DNA of 64,000 bases from Winogradskyella luteola (GCF_019203985.1 NZ_JAGSPD010000004.1:62001-126000); one strand, 5' to 3'; shown: positions 37,618-46,795, numbered from the stretch's first letter. The notes: generated from the letters alone by a model not told the origin. Translations and numbers: made by a program.

Positions 37618-38478
37618 TTAAACGAAACGATTTGTATTTATAATCGCTTTTTCATTTTTCCAGTCTATCCACCTTTGCCCTCTTATGCGTCTCATTAGGT
37701 TATCGTAATTCCGCATTAAAAAAACATTGTACAAAGCTTTGCCAAGGTTTTTAGGGTTTCTGGCAATGGCTCTTAAGCTCATTGAAAAACCTGGGGTTAT
37801 GTAACGCATATAATGCCAATAGCCTTCTGGCATGTATAATACTTCACCATGGTTTAAATTACATATCCAGCCTTTGGCATGCTTAAGCGCAGGCCATTTT
37901 TCAAAATCTGGATTATGAAAATCTATATCTTCTCGTGTTATTAAAGAGTGTGGGACTTTATACAGATACTTATTCTGTTTTTGGTCGAATAGGATACATT
38001 GTTTTTTGCCTTCAAAATGAAAATGAAAAATATTGGCTAAATCAATATCATAATGCATAAACGTATAAGAGTCCTTACCGCCAAAGAACAGCATCGGTAA
38101 ACCTTTCATTAGCCTAAGTCCAAAATCTGGATAGCTAAAATCTTTTTGTAGCTGAGGGACTTCTTTTAAAATGTTCCAAAGGAAAATTCTGAATTTTGTA
38201 GGTTCTCGTTTTAATAGATCAACATACTCATTCATCTTCATCGTGGCATGCGCTTCGTTAAACCCATCTTTATAGTCTACAGGTCTATCATCGTAAAGCG
38301 GAACAGTTTTATCACCGGCCACCTCTTTCATATAATCCAAACTCCATTTGGAATATGCAGGCCAATCTTCTATAAAACGTTCTATTACCACAGGTTTTTG
38401 CGGTTTAAAATAATGCTTTATAAAATCCTCTTTAGTGATGGTTTCAACACGAGGTATGTCTTGAAGATTTAATTTCAA
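37618..38478 (-). CDS. Cupin-like / JmjC-fold Fe(II) dioxygenase domain protein
   Basis: 286 aa. The double-stranded beta-helix core carries an Fe-binding HxD (FMHYDIDLANIFHFHFEGKK; His about residue 142) and a distal His in YMPEGYWHYMRYITPGFSMS. The N-terminus FLKP-like segment (KPVVIERFIEDWPAYSKW) is typical of the cupin_8/FIH-like group, whose members hydroxylate protein or small-molecule targets with 2-oxoglutarate. The target is unknown. No operon partner. Confidence 0.85.
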   Translation of the reverse strand: MKLNLQDIPRVETITKEDFIKHYFKPQKPVVIERFIEDWPAYSKWSLDYMKEVAGDKTVPLYDDRPVDYKDGFNEAHATMKMNEYVDLLKREPTKFRIFLWNILKEVPQLQKDFSYPDFGLRLMKGLPMLFFGGKDSYTFMHYDIDLANIFHFHFEGKKQCILFDQKQNKYLYKVPHSLITREDIDFHNPDFEKWPALKHAKGWICNLNHGEVLYMPEGYWHYMRYITPGFSMSLRAIARNPKNLGKALYNVFLMRNYDNLMRRIRGQRWIDWKNEKAIINTNRFV

Positions 38479-38562
38479 CGGTTAAAACTTTAGTGGCCAA
38501 AGTTAATAAAACGTTACCAAAACTGACTTATTGTTTATCTTGAATTTAAGATTAAAAGCTTT

Positions 38563-38649
38563 ACAGCCATTTAGATTCTCGTTCTGTGGCATCTAAAATA
38601 TCAATATTTAGAATTGTGGCGATTTGTTTTGCTTTTGCAAAAGCATCCT
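38563..38649 (-). pseudogene. Possible gene remnant (28-codon C-terminal fragment)
   Basis: On the minus strand an open stretch reads DAFAKAKQIATILNIDILDA then TERESKWL and stops. It is preceded at once by a stop codon and has no start codon. The composition looks protein-like and the stretch sits in an otherwise empty 270-bp gap. It may be the tail of a deleted gene. I cannot name the family. Confidence 0.25.
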
Positions 38650-38704
38650 ATTTATGCCTGTTTGTTAAAAGAGTTGTTAATTGCTACTTAAATTTTGAAG
38701 AAAT

Positions 38705-38743
38705 AAAAGACCTGCAAGATGTTAAAAATTTTGCAGGTCTTTT
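38705..38743 (-). terminator. Terminator of the flotillin gene
   Basis: A 13-bp stem AAAAGACCTGCAA (38705-38717) / TTGCAGGTCTTTT (38731-38743), just past the flotillin stop codon. Symmetric enough to act in both directions. Confidence 0.85.
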
Positions 38744-38748
38744 AAAAT

Positions 38749-40176
38749 TTAGTTGTCATTTGACTTGTCAATCTCAGCATCATCTGCTTCAATTTTCTTT
38801 TTGTCTTTACCTTTTAAATACTCAGGTAAATCCATACCGGCCATGTTAAACATTTCTTGTAAAGGTGGTACAGCCTTATACATGCCTGAGATAAAATTGG
38901 AGGTTGAAGACTTTCCATTTTTATTCCCTCCATTTTCCCAAACGGTTACCTTATCGATCTTAATGTTTTTGATAGCTTCAGCTTGAGTTTTAACCAGTTC
39001 AGGTAATTTATCAGCAATCAATAATAACACAGCGTCTTTAGAATTATTGCCAGCAGCTTTTACAATTTCATCGAGACCAGCAGCTTGCTTGGTTAAGACC
39101 TCATAAAGTCCTTTTGCTTCGGCTTGGGCTTTAAATAATATAGCATCGGCTTCACCTTTAGCACGTCTTCTAATACGCTCAGCTTCTGCTTCTGCATCGA
39201 TTTCTACTTTCTTCTTATCAATTTCGGCAGGTACGATAACATCAGCCATCTGAGATGAGCGCTCGCGCTCTGCTCTAGCTAATTCAGCTTGTTGCTCTGC
39301 AGCGTAAGACTCCTCTAATGCTTTTGCAGACTGTACTTTTTCTGAAGCAATAGCTACACGCTCAGCTTCTGCTTCGCGCTGACGACGTAAAGAATCAGAG
39401 TTGGCAACAGCAATCTTAGCTGTGTTTTCACCTTCTACAGCTTGTGCATTTGCAGCAGCAACCTGAGTTCTTTCATCTTGTAAGGCATTAGCTTCACCGA
39501 TAGAACCATCTCTGGTCTTTTCTGCAACTGATTTACGTGCTGCGTTAATAGCATGTGCTGCGGCTTCTTTACCAAGTGCTTCGATATAACCAGACTCATC
39601 AACGATATCTGTGATATTTACGTTGATTAACTTTAAACCAACTTTCCTTAATTCGGTTTCAACACTTTGAGAAATATTGGTTAAGAATTTATCTCTATCA
39701 TTATTAATTTCTTCAATATCCATAGAGGCTACAACTAAACGTAACTGACCAAAAATAATTTCTTTAGCCAACTCTTGAATGTCTTGTAAGCCAAGGCCTA
39801 ATAGACGCTCTGCTGCATTTTGCATTACGCCAGGTTCTGTAGATACACCAATAGTAAAACGTGAAGGCACATTAACACGAATATTTTGCTTAGATAAGGC
39901 ATTTACTAAATTAACTTCTATAGAAATAGGTGTTAAATCTAAAAACTCATAATCTTGAATCACAGGGTAAATGAATGCCGCACCACCATGGATACACTTG
40001 GCAGATTTGCCTCCACCAACTTTACCATAGACTACTAAAATTCGATCCGATGGACAGCGTTTGTAGCGTTTTATTAGAATGACTAAGGTTAGAATAATAA
40101 ATAGGGCTACAAAAATGAGCAGCATAGGTCCGCCAAAGCCTTCCATATTAATGTTTTCTTGAATGAGTAAGTTCAT
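38749..40176 (-). CDS. Flotillin-like SPFH/Band 7 membrane protein
   Basis: 475 aa. N-terminal membrane anchor (PMLLIFVALFIILTLVILIKR), SPFH domain (CPSDRILVVYGKVGGG ... RVNVPSRFTIGVSTEPGVMQ), then a long Ala/Glu-rich coiled coil (about 240-400) that oligomerises. It organises membrane microdomains. Paired with the upstream NfeD-like gene 51 bp away, the standard partner that may regulate it. The slipin at 61261 is a second SPFH protein in this window. Confidence 0.92.
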   Translation of the reverse strand: MNLLIQENINMEGFGGPMLLIFVALFIILTLVILIKRYKRCPSDRILVVYGKVGGGKSAKCIHGGAAFIYPVIQDYEFLDLTPISIEVNLVNALSKQNIRVNVPSRFTIGVSTEPGVMQNAAERLLGLGLQDIQELAKEIIFGQLRLVVASMDIEEINNDRDKFLTNISQSVETELRKVGLKLINVNITDIVDESGYIEALGKEAAAHAINAARKSVAEKTRDGSIGEANALQDERTQVAAANAQAVEGENTAKIAVANSDSLRRQREAEAERVAIASEKVQSAKALEESYAAEQQAELARAERERSSQMADVIVPAEIDKKKVEIDAEAEAERIRRRAKGEADAILFKAQAEAKGLYEVLTKQAAGLDEIVKAAGNNSKDAVLLLIADKLPELVKTQAEAIKNIKIDKVTVWENGGNKNGKSSTSNFISGMYKAVPPLQEMFNMAGMDLPEYLKGKDKKKIEADDAEIDKSNDN

Positions 40177-40227
40177 AGGACAATGATTTTTTAATGGTTA
40201 ATATTCAGTTTTTTTAGTTAGTTTTAA

Positions 40228-40872
40228 TTATTCGTTACTTAATAAATGCTTTCCTCCTTCACCGAGTTCTTTATTTTGTGATTGTGTAGGCTCAATGGGT
40301 TTACGTGTATGGTCTACAATTAGAATTCCATTTGAGGTAACATCGACAACTTTTATAATAGTTCCGGACTTTAAATCGTTTGCAGCATCCGTAAGTGCAT
40401 CGAGTTCTCTAACAGTTCCCTGTACGTTAACAGAAACTTTTCCTATTCTTGAGCGATCAGCTCCAATGGTTAAATACACTTCGCCAACGGCATCTAACGC
40501 ATTTTTGTATTTTAAAGTGCCACTATCGGCAAGTTTACTGATAAAGTAAAATAAAGTGGCCATTATTAACATCATTAATAATCCACAAACTACAGAAATA
40601 ATAATAGTCATTGGTTTAGATAAGCCTGCGTCAATACAAGCAATACCGCTCCAGCCAAAAATGGTGAAAAAGCCTATTAGATTTTTAAAACTGATAAATT
40701 GAAATCCGGCACCTACATCGCCATCAAAGCCACCATCGACATCACTAATATCATCAGCATCTCCACCTGCAAAAGCCATAATCATTACTATTGTAAAAAT
40801 AAAAGAGCCAATAATGGCAACAGCCCAATATATCTTAGCTAAAAACTCCAAGTTTGAAAACCATTCTGTCAT
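40228..40872 (-). CDS. NfeD-like membrane protein with OB-fold
   Basis: 214 aa. Three to four membrane helices (IYWAVAIIGSFIFTIVMIMAF, FKNLIGFFTIFGWSGIACID, IIISVVCGLLMMLIMATLFYF), then a C-terminal OB-fold NfeD domain (DAVGEVYLTIGADRSRIGK ... GTIIKVVDVTSNGILIVD). First gene of an nfeD-flotillin pair. The serine-protease domain of long NfeD forms is absent. Confidence 0.88.
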   Translation of the reverse strand: MTEWFSNLEFLAKIYWAVAIIGSFIFTIVMIMAFAGGDADDISDVDGGFDGDVGAGFQFISFKNLIGFFTIFGWSGIACIDAGLSKPMTIIISVVCGLLMMLIMATLFYFISKLADSGTLKYKNALDAVGEVYLTIGADRSRIGKVSVNVQGTVRELDALTDAANDLKSGTIIKVVDVTSNGILIVDHTRKPIEPTQSQNKELGEGGKHLLSNE

Positions 40873-41174
40873 AATTTATATGATTTATAATGCGTTAATA
40901 AATATACGACCATTGAAAGAATTTTTCATCTTATTTCTGAAAGTAAATCGGACACAGCATCGCCACCAAGAAAGACGTTTTAAGTCGTGGTTTTTTTGAA
41001 ATCTTTTTTTGAACGGTTAATGTTCAAATTAGGAATGTCAATTGTAATTTGATGGTTATTGAAAAGTACGGTCGTCTCTATACTTTGGTAATCAAATAAG
41101 TTTTGATTTGAGACTTACTTTCAATATATCAGTAGCAATTGAGAGATTTTTGTTACAAAATCTTAAAAATATTT
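40873..41174. other. Intergenic stretch, no gene seen
   Basis: About 300 bp of AT-rich DNA between the divergent or tandem neighbours nfeD and a TonB receptor. I see a short AAGACGTTTTAAGTCGTGG stem-like repeat near 40971-40989 and no convincing reading frame, tRNA or promoter pair. Confidence 0.5.
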
Positions 41175-42995
41175 TTATTTGAAGTTATAGCGAAGTCCAA
41201 ATAGCACATTACTTGGTGGCATCGGAGTAAAGCCGGTTTCAATATAATCTGCATCAAAAATATTGCTAGCTGTAATTGTAAATTCCATTTGCTTTAATCT
41301 GTAAACTAGGGAAGCGTCCCAAACATTGTAGGTTTGCCCAGTGGTACGTTCGGCATATTTGTATACAATATTCTGGCGCATATCTTTAAACAATTGTGTA
41401 CTAAGACGTGTTGTATATTGATGCTTTAAGGTGTTTAAAGAATAACGTGATAATTCTTCATTTTGTTCCAAAATAGTATCATCTAAGTAGGCATAACCAA
41501 ATGCTAAGGTCTGGGTAAACCCTTTTAATTTTAAATTATAGGCTGCATCAAATTCTAAACCTTTGGTATTTACTTCCGTAATATTAGTTGCTGTAAAGAT
41601 TTCTTCTATAGTATTTGGTCTTATATAGTCGATAAGATTTTTAGCATCTCTGTTAAATACAGCAAGTGTAGCTCTAAATTTTGGAGTGATGTATTTAATG
41701 CCAACTTCTTGCGCAAAAGCTTCTTCTGGTTCTAAATCTGGATTTCCATTAGTGCGAGGGTCACTATAATACAAATCTGTGTACGTTGGTATCCTATAAG
41801 TGTAACCTACATTTCCATAGGCCTTTAAATCGTTGGTAATATCAAAACCAATATCTATACCGGGAAAGGCATGAAACTTAAAATCTGAAAAATAAGTCAA
41901 TGCCACGCCAGGTGTAATATCTAGTTTGTTATTTAAGAGTGAAAACCGATGCTCTAGAAATACATTAGTCATAAAACGATTACGATTACCTAGATTATTA
42001 CTTCTTAGGTATATTTTAGATAGGTCTATCCCAAAACCGGTAATACCAAGTTTTGAAACGTAAGAGGCGTTTGCTTCCGCGCCGATTTTATCCGAAATAT
42101 GAAAATTTCTGAAAAAGTTAGGTTCAAAACGTCTCAATAAGAACATATCTTGATTACGCTTCCAATAGACTCTGGGTTGAATTTTAAGATTATTTTTTCT
42201 AAACGTCGTTGTGAACGCAATTAGACTATTTTGAGTTTCTTCGTACTCATTAAATGTTGGATTTGTGGTGTAAAAATTTTCAGCACCAAATTTACGCTCA
42301 AAAAATGTGGCAATCATTTCAATGGGTTGTGCATTTTTATTGAAAACACTTTTTAGAAAGTAATTTGAATTATCATAGTCTGAATTATTTCTATAACCAT
42401 TTGAAGTGACCCTACCAACATGTACTATATGCGAAGAGTTTTCTAATTCTGTGCCAGCGGTAGCATTTCCATTTAACTGACCAAAGGATCCGGTTTCTAA
42501 ATTGGCCGAAACCAAATTATTCAGGTTCTTTTTAGTCACAATATTTATAGCACCTGTAAATGCATTTTGCCCAAATACACGAGCGGCAGGACCTTTAATA
42601 ATTTCTATACGCTCAATAACTTCAATTGGTAAAGCGGCATTCATAGTGTGATGGCCAGTTTGTGCATCATCCATTTTAATACCGTCGATAAGTAAAAGTG
42701 TTTGGTCAAAACCTCCGCCTCTAATATAAAGGTCCGCTTGGCTACCACCAGTACCACGACGTCTTATATCTACACCAGCGACTTGTTGTAATAGATCAGC
42801 AACATTTACAGCAGCACTGTTCTTAATATCAGTTGAGGTAATAATATTAATTGTTCGGGAGTTTTCTCTAAATGGCAAATCAATTCTCGCCCCTGTTAGC
42901 GTAACAGAATCTAATTTTTGTCGAGGGATGTCTTGTGCATTAAGTTGAAAACCAATAATTAGTATAATAGTACAAAGGATGTATATTTTTCTCAT
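41175..42995 (-). CDS. TonB-dependent receptor (BtuB-like) under a MocR-type regulator
   Basis: 606 aa. Signal peptide MRKIYILCTIILIIGFQLNAQ, a TonB box region, the plug (AAVNVADLLQQVAGVDIRRR ... LYIRGGGFDQTLLLIDGIKM ... KGPAARVFGQNAFTGAINIV) and a barrel ending NVLFGLRYNFK. It has no N-terminal carboxypeptidase domain, so it is the short vitamin/siderophore type. The frame extends 48 codons upstream into the regulator's promoter, so the signal peptide sets the start. Divergent from the MocR gene with shared candidate operators, suggesting uptake of the regulator's effector. Confidence 0.9.
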   Translation of the reverse strand: MRKIYILCTIILIIGFQLNAQDIPRQKLDSVTLTGARIDLPFRENSRTINIITSTDIKNSAAVNVADLLQQVAGVDIRRRGTGGSQADLYIRGGGFDQTLLLIDGIKMDDAQTGHHTMNAALPIEVIERIEIIKGPAARVFGQNAFTGAINIVTKKNLNNLVSANLETGSFGQLNGNATAGTELENSSHIVHVGRVTSNGYRNNSDYDNSNYFLKSVFNKNAQPIEMIATFFERKFGAENFYTTNPTFNEYEETQNSLIAFTTTFRKNNLKIQPRVYWKRNQDMFLLRRFEPNFFRNFHISDKIGAEANASYVSKLGITGFGIDLSKIYLRSNNLGNRNRFMTNVFLEHRFSLLNNKLDITPGVALTYFSDFKFHAFPGIDIGFDITNDLKAYGNVGYTYRIPTYTDLYYSDPRTNGNPDLEPEEAFAQEVGIKYITPKFRATLAVFNRDAKNLIDYIRPNTIEEIFTATNITEVNTKGLEFDAAYNLKLKGFTQTLAFGYAYLDDTILEQNEELSRYSLNTLKHQYTTRLSTQLFKDMRQNIVYKYAERTTGQTYNVWDASLVYRLKQMEFTITASNIFDADYIETGFTPMPPSNVLFGLRYNFK

Positions 42996-43033
42996 GATGT
43001 AATAAAATTTGAAGTTGCAAAAATCGTAACTTT

Positions 43034-43078
43034 CCGGACGATTACAATAGTCCACTTTTAAAACAATGAATAGTCCGG
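43034..43078. promoter_or_regulatory. Candidate MocR/PdxR operator array
   Basis: Three related sites lie in the 70-bp gap and first codons: CCGGACGATT (43034-43043, inverted), AATAGTCCAC (43046-43055) and AATAGTCCGG (43069-43078). The first and third match as inverted repeats at 9 of 10 bases, and the second and third are direct repeats of AATAGTCC. Mixed direct and inverted sites are usual for MocR-family regulators. Confidence 0.5.
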
Positions 43079-44562
43079 TTAATAATGTATTGAAACAACT
43101 GATTACATTCGATAAATCCTTAGTGCAACCTGTGTACATACAAGTGGCTCAGCAAATTATAAATGCCATTCAGCGAGGTTATATATCTAAAGGCAATAAA
43201 CTACCAGGTACACGTACTTTAAGCCACTTATTAAATATTCACAGAAATACGGCTGTAGCTATTTATGATGAACTGGCATCACAAGGATGGGTAGACATTA
43301 TGGCTAATAAGGGTACTTTTGTCTTGGAGCCAGAACAAACTACGGCAAAAATAAAAGCCACGGGCAAACCCATGAATCTGGCTTACACATATCCAAAAGA
43401 AGCTGGTTTTCCTTTTCAAACATCATTTCATTTAGCATCTACAACACAAGAAACAACGGCAAAATATATTATAAACGATGGTAGGCCAGATTTGCGGTTG
43501 CATTCTGCACATCAGTTTTCGAAATGGTATAGTGCAGCCATGAAACGAAGACCATTAATACATAAATGGAACCGATCATCTATTTCAACACCTTTCAAAT
43601 TTAAAACTCAGCTTTGTAATTATTTAAATGCTACACGCGGGTTTCATATCACTCCAAGTAATTTAATGAGCACGCGAAGTACAGAAATGAGCCTTTACGT
43701 TGTATCCCAATTACTGATAAAGCAAAATGATGTGGTTTTGGTAGGACAGTTAAGTCATTATGCTTCAAATACCATTTTTCAAGAAGCGGGTGCTACCATA
43801 AAAACTGTTCCTGTGGACGATAATGGTCTGGATGTTGAGTACATTAAAAAGCATTTTGTTAAAAATAGCATTCGGTGTGTTTATGTATGTGCACATAGAC
43901 ACTACCCAACGACAAAAACTTTGAGCGCCGAAAGGCGATTACAGCTTCTACAGCTGGCAAAAACCTATGGCTTTGCCATTATTGAAGATGACTATGATTA
44001 CGATTTTCAGTTTGAAGGTTCGGCCATGTTACCAATGGCAACTGCAGATGCAGATGGTATGGTTATTTACTTAGGTAAAATGGGCCAGTCCTTGTTTACA
44101 AGTTTTCAATCTGGTTTTGTGGTAGCACCAGAGAATTTAATTTCTGAAGCCAATAACTACTTAACTTTACTTGACGAGCAGGGAGATTTAATACAACAGC
44201 AAATGTTGTCTGAGTTGATTTCTGAAGGTGAAATTTACAGATTGGTCAAAAAAAGCAACTTGGTTTACAAACAACGTTGTGATTGCCTTTGTGAGCATTT
44301 AAAGTATTATTTTAAAGATATCGTAACTTACAAAAAACCTTCAGGCGGGTTAGCTATTTGGTTGGAATTCTGCAGAAGAATTTCGTTAGTAAAACTTGCG
44401 GAAGAAGCCGAAAAAATAGATGTATTTCTTCCAAAAACCATTCTTTATCAAAATAAAAATACCTGTTCTATTCGCTTTGGTTTTGCGCATTTAAATGAAG
44501 AGGAAATAAAATCTGTAGTTATAAAACTAAGAAGCGCTTATGATAAAGTTGCTAATTTTTAG
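43066..44562 (+). CDS. MocR-type regulator (GntR wHTH plus aminotransferase-like domain) lacking the PLP lysine
   Basis: 498 aa. An N-terminal winged helix (PVYIQVAQQIINAIQRGYIS ... LPGTRTLSHLLNIHRNTAVA) is fused to an aminotransferase fold I domain. The cofactor Asp/Tyr motif is present (IIEDDYDYDFQFEG). The stretch that should read like TFSKxLxPxLR reads KMGQSLFTSFQSG, so the Schiff-base Lys is replaced by Gln and the following Arg is also lost. GFAHL replaces the usual GFARL near the end. It should not form a normal PLP aldimine. It is divergent from a TonB receptor gene, its likely target. Confidence 0.88.
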   Translation: MNSPVNNVLKQLITFDKSLVQPVYIQVAQQIINAIQRGYISKGNKLPGTRTLSHLLNIHRNTAVAIYDELASQGWVDIMANKGTFVLEPEQTTAKIKATGKPMNLAYTYPKEAGFPFQTSFHLASTTQETTAKYIINDGRPDLRLHSAHQFSKWYSAAMKRRPLIHKWNRSSISTPFKFKTQLCNYLNATRGFHITPSNLMSTRSTEMSLYVVSQLLIKQNDVVLVGQLSHYASNTIFQEAGATIKTVPVDDNGLDVEYIKKHFVKNSIRCVYVCAHRHYPTTKTLSAERRLQLLQLAKTYGFAIIEDDYDYDFQFEGSAMLPMATADADGMVIYLGKMGQSLFTSFQSGFVVAPENLISEANNYLTLLDEQGDLIQQQMLSELISEGEIYRLVKKSNLVYKQRCDCLCEHLKYYFKDIVTYKKPSGGLAIWLEFCRRISLVKLAEEAEKIDVFLPKTILYQNKNTCSIRFGFAHLNEEEIKSVVIKLRSAYDKVANF

Positions 44563-44968
44563 CAGCAATTACAGTATCGCAAGCTTCACACTTGTATTGA
44601 TAGCGTGTACTAAACGGTAATGTACCCGATATAACGCCAATTATAAATGAGAAAAAGGATTTAAAATCTGTTATTGTGGAATATAGACCTACACGTTCTT
44701 GGTGACAGTTAGGACATTTTATGGCATTCCCATTATCATCTGTAGAATAAGACCGAATGGAATTTAAAATAGCTCTGGCAGCTTTTTCATCCTTGGATAG
44801 CACCTTAAGTTTTACGCCCCCAATGGCATTACTTACCAAAGGATCTGTATCGATAGTAATATTATCTCTAAGAAATACTTCTATACCTTCTGCTTCTAAT
44901 CTCCCTTTTATAATTTGAGCCTCAGATGAATATTGATATCGCGCTATAGTAATGAAAGTGTTTGACAT
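44552..44968 (-). CDS. DUF2007 domain protein with C-terminal zinc-ribbon-like cysteines
   Basis: 138 aa. The first 70 residues match the DUF2007 pattern (TIARYQYSSEAQIIKGRLEA ... GGVKLKVLSKDEKAARAIL). A C-terminal part has two Cys pairs (IKCPNCHQERV and YKCEACDTVI) flanking a hydrophobic stretch. Possibly a small ligand- or metal-binding cytoplasmic/membrane-linked protein. Its 3' end overlaps the MocR gene by 11 bp, convergent. Confidence 0.8.
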   Translation of the reverse strand: MSNTFITIARYQYSSEAQIIKGRLEAEGIEVFLRDNITIDTDPLVSNAIGGVKLKVLSKDEKAARAILNSIRSYSTDDNGNAIKCPNCHQERVGLYSTITDFKSFFSFIIGVISGTLPFSTRYQYKCEACDTVIAAKN

Positions 44969-45004
44969 GTTGTAAAGATAATTAAAACCTGAAAGGTCTT
45001 TTTG

Positions 45005-45012
45005 TATCTTTA
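45005..45012 (+). promoter_or_regulatory. -7-like box of umuC
   Basis: TATCTTTA is one base from the TAnnTTTG consensus and lies 5 bp before the ATG of umuC. No SOS box known to me for this phylum can be assigned by eye. Confidence 0.35.
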
Positions 45013-45017
45013 CATTT

Positions 45018-46274
45018 ATGTATGCCTTAGTAGATTGTAATAATTTTTATGCGTCTTGTGAACGCGCTTTTAATCCTAACTTAAAAGGACAACCAGTTGC
45101 TATCCTCAGTAATAATGATGGTTGTGTTATTTCCATGAGTGATGAAGCAAAAGCGTTACAACTGCCTTTTGGAGCACCAATCTTTAAATGGGAAGGGTTT
45201 TGTAAAGTTAATAATATTAAAGTGCTATCCTCAAATTACCCATTATATGGCGATATGAGTAACCGTGTAATGAAAATTTTAGAGCAATTTACACCAGACG
45301 TTGAGGTATATAGTATAGACGAAGCTTTTCTTCAGTTTAAGGGATTTAATGATTGCGATTTTGAAGATTACGGACATCAAATCAGAAAACGTATTCTCAA
45401 ATGGACGGGTATTCCAACCTGTGTGGGTATAGCGCCAACGAAAGCACTGAGTAAAGTTGCCAATAAGATTGCAAGGAAATTTCCGGAAGAAACAAAAGGA
45501 TCGTATGTTATAGATTCTGAAGAAAGTAGAATTAAAGCTTTAAAATGGATAAAGCTCGAAAGCGTTTGGGGTATTGGTCATGGTTTACAAAAACGATTAA
45601 AAGCCAAAGGTTGTAAAACAGCCTATGATTTTACGCAGTTATCGGATGAATGGGTCAGAAGAACATTTTCAATAACAGAATGGAAACTCAAAAAAGATTT
45701 AGAGGGTATTTCTAAAATCAAGCTAGACGAACCAACTCAAAAACGCGCCATTGCCACAACCCGAAGTTTCGATTATACGTATGATGATATTAATTATATA
45801 AAAGAGCGTGTCTCTACTTTTGCAGCAAGTTGTGCCGAGAAATTACGGAAACAAGGCTCTAGCTGCCATATGGTTATAATAACATTGAGTAGTAATAGGC
45901 ATAAAAAAGATCAAGAACAACATCGGGCAAGTAAAATAGTAAGTTTTCCATATCCTACGGATTCGTCACTGCTAATTAGTAGAGCAGCTGTTAGTGCTGT
46001 AAAGTCTATTTACAAAACAGGAATTAAGTATAAAAGGGCAGGAGTTATCGTTACGGGTTTAGTGCCTACAGATAATTATCAGTTGGATATGTTTAGTAAA
46101 GAAGACCCCAAACATAAACCTTTAATGTCTGCCATTGACGCTATAAATAAAAGATATAAAGGCGATAAAATTAAATTAGGAAATCAAGACTTAGAACGTA
46201 CCTGGAAAATGCGACAAGAACGACTTTCGCCTAGATACACCACAAATATTAATGATATCATTGTGGTAAAATAA
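45018..46274 (+). CDS. umuC: Y-family DNA polymerase UmuC
   Basis: 418 aa translesion polymerase subunit. Active-site motifs: YALVDCNNFYASCERAFNPN with the first Asp (residue 5), LSNNDGCVISMSDEAK, and EVYSIDEAFLQFKGF with the catalytic Asp-Glu pair. Then IPTCVGIAPTKALSKVANKI and the C-terminal UmuC-specific domain. umuD follows on the same strand, 77 bp downstream, the reverse of the E. coli order. Confidence 0.95.
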   Translation: MYALVDCNNFYASCERAFNPNLKGQPVAILSNNDGCVISMSDEAKALQLPFGAPIFKWEGFCKVNNIKVLSSNYPLYGDMSNRVMKILEQFTPDVEVYSIDEAFLQFKGFNDCDFEDYGHQIRKRILKWTGIPTCVGIAPTKALSKVANKIARKFPEETKGSYVIDSEESRIKALKWIKLESVWGIGHGLQKRLKAKGCKTAYDFTQLSDEWVRRTFSITEWKLKKDLEGISKIKLDEPTQKRAIATTRSFDYTYDDINYIKERVSTFAASCAEKLRKQGSSCHMVIITLSSNRHKKDQEQHRASKIVSFPYPTDSSLLISRAAVSAVKSIYKTGIKYKRAGVIVTGLVPTDNYQLDMFSKEDPKHKPLMSAIDAINKRYKGDKIKLGNQDLERTWKMRQERLSPRYTTNINDIIVVK

Positions 46275-46277
46275 ATG

Positions 46278-46299
46278 AGGTCCCTGCCTACGCAGAAAT
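46278..46299. repeat. Degenerate copy of the GTCATTCCTGC repeat
   Basis: The half TCCCTGCCTACGCAGAAAT matches the right half of the sucA/sucB element at 15 of 19 positions. It lies in the gap between umuC and umuD. Confidence 0.5.
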
Positions 46300-46351
46300 C
46301 TTATAAATTGAAGTTAAACTTAAAAAGATCACCGTTTTGCGGCGAATAAAT

Positions 46352-46795
46352 ATGATAGCACATAAATCGAATAACTTAACTTTTTTCATTCCAGAATCCA
46401 TTGAAGATGCTGGGGTAAATTTTTTTGATACCGGAATTTCAGCAGGGTTTCCGTCTCCAGCAGATGATTTTAAAGAACAACGCTTATCTCTAGACGATGA
46501 GCTGGTTAAAAACAAAGAAGCCACATTTTATGCACGAGTAAGCGGACAATCTATGATTGGTGCAGGGTTAGATGATAATGATTTATTAGTTATTGATAGA
46601 AGCCTAGAGCCAGAGAACAATAAAATTGCGGTGTGCTTTTTAGATGGTGAGTTTACCGTAAAACGCTTAAGAGTTTCTGATGGTGAAGTCTGGCTTCAGC
46701 CAGAAAACCCAGATTATCCGATTATAAAAATAACAGAGGATAATGATTTTTTAATTTGGGGAATTGTTACAAATGTCATTAAAAAACTATACTGA
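46352..46795 (+). CDS. umuD: LexA/UmuD-family self-cleaving protein UmuD
   Basis: 147 aa. The self-cleavage region reads ISAGFPSPADDFKEQRLSL, with Ala-Gly where E. coli UmuD has Cys-Gly. The catalytic Ser lies in SGQSMIGAGL and the catalytic Lys in EFTVKRLRV. The processed form activates UmuC in SOS mutagenesis. The ATG at 46352 is preferred over an upstream TTG. Terminated by the hairpin at 46855. Confidence 0.94.
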   Translation: MIAHKSNNLTFFIPESIEDAGVNFFDTGISAGFPSPADDFKEQRLSLDDELVKNKEATFYARVSGQSMIGAGLDDNDLLVIDRSLEPENNKIAVCFLDGEFTVKRLRVSDGEVWLQPENPDYPIIKITEDNDFLIWGIVTNVIKKLY

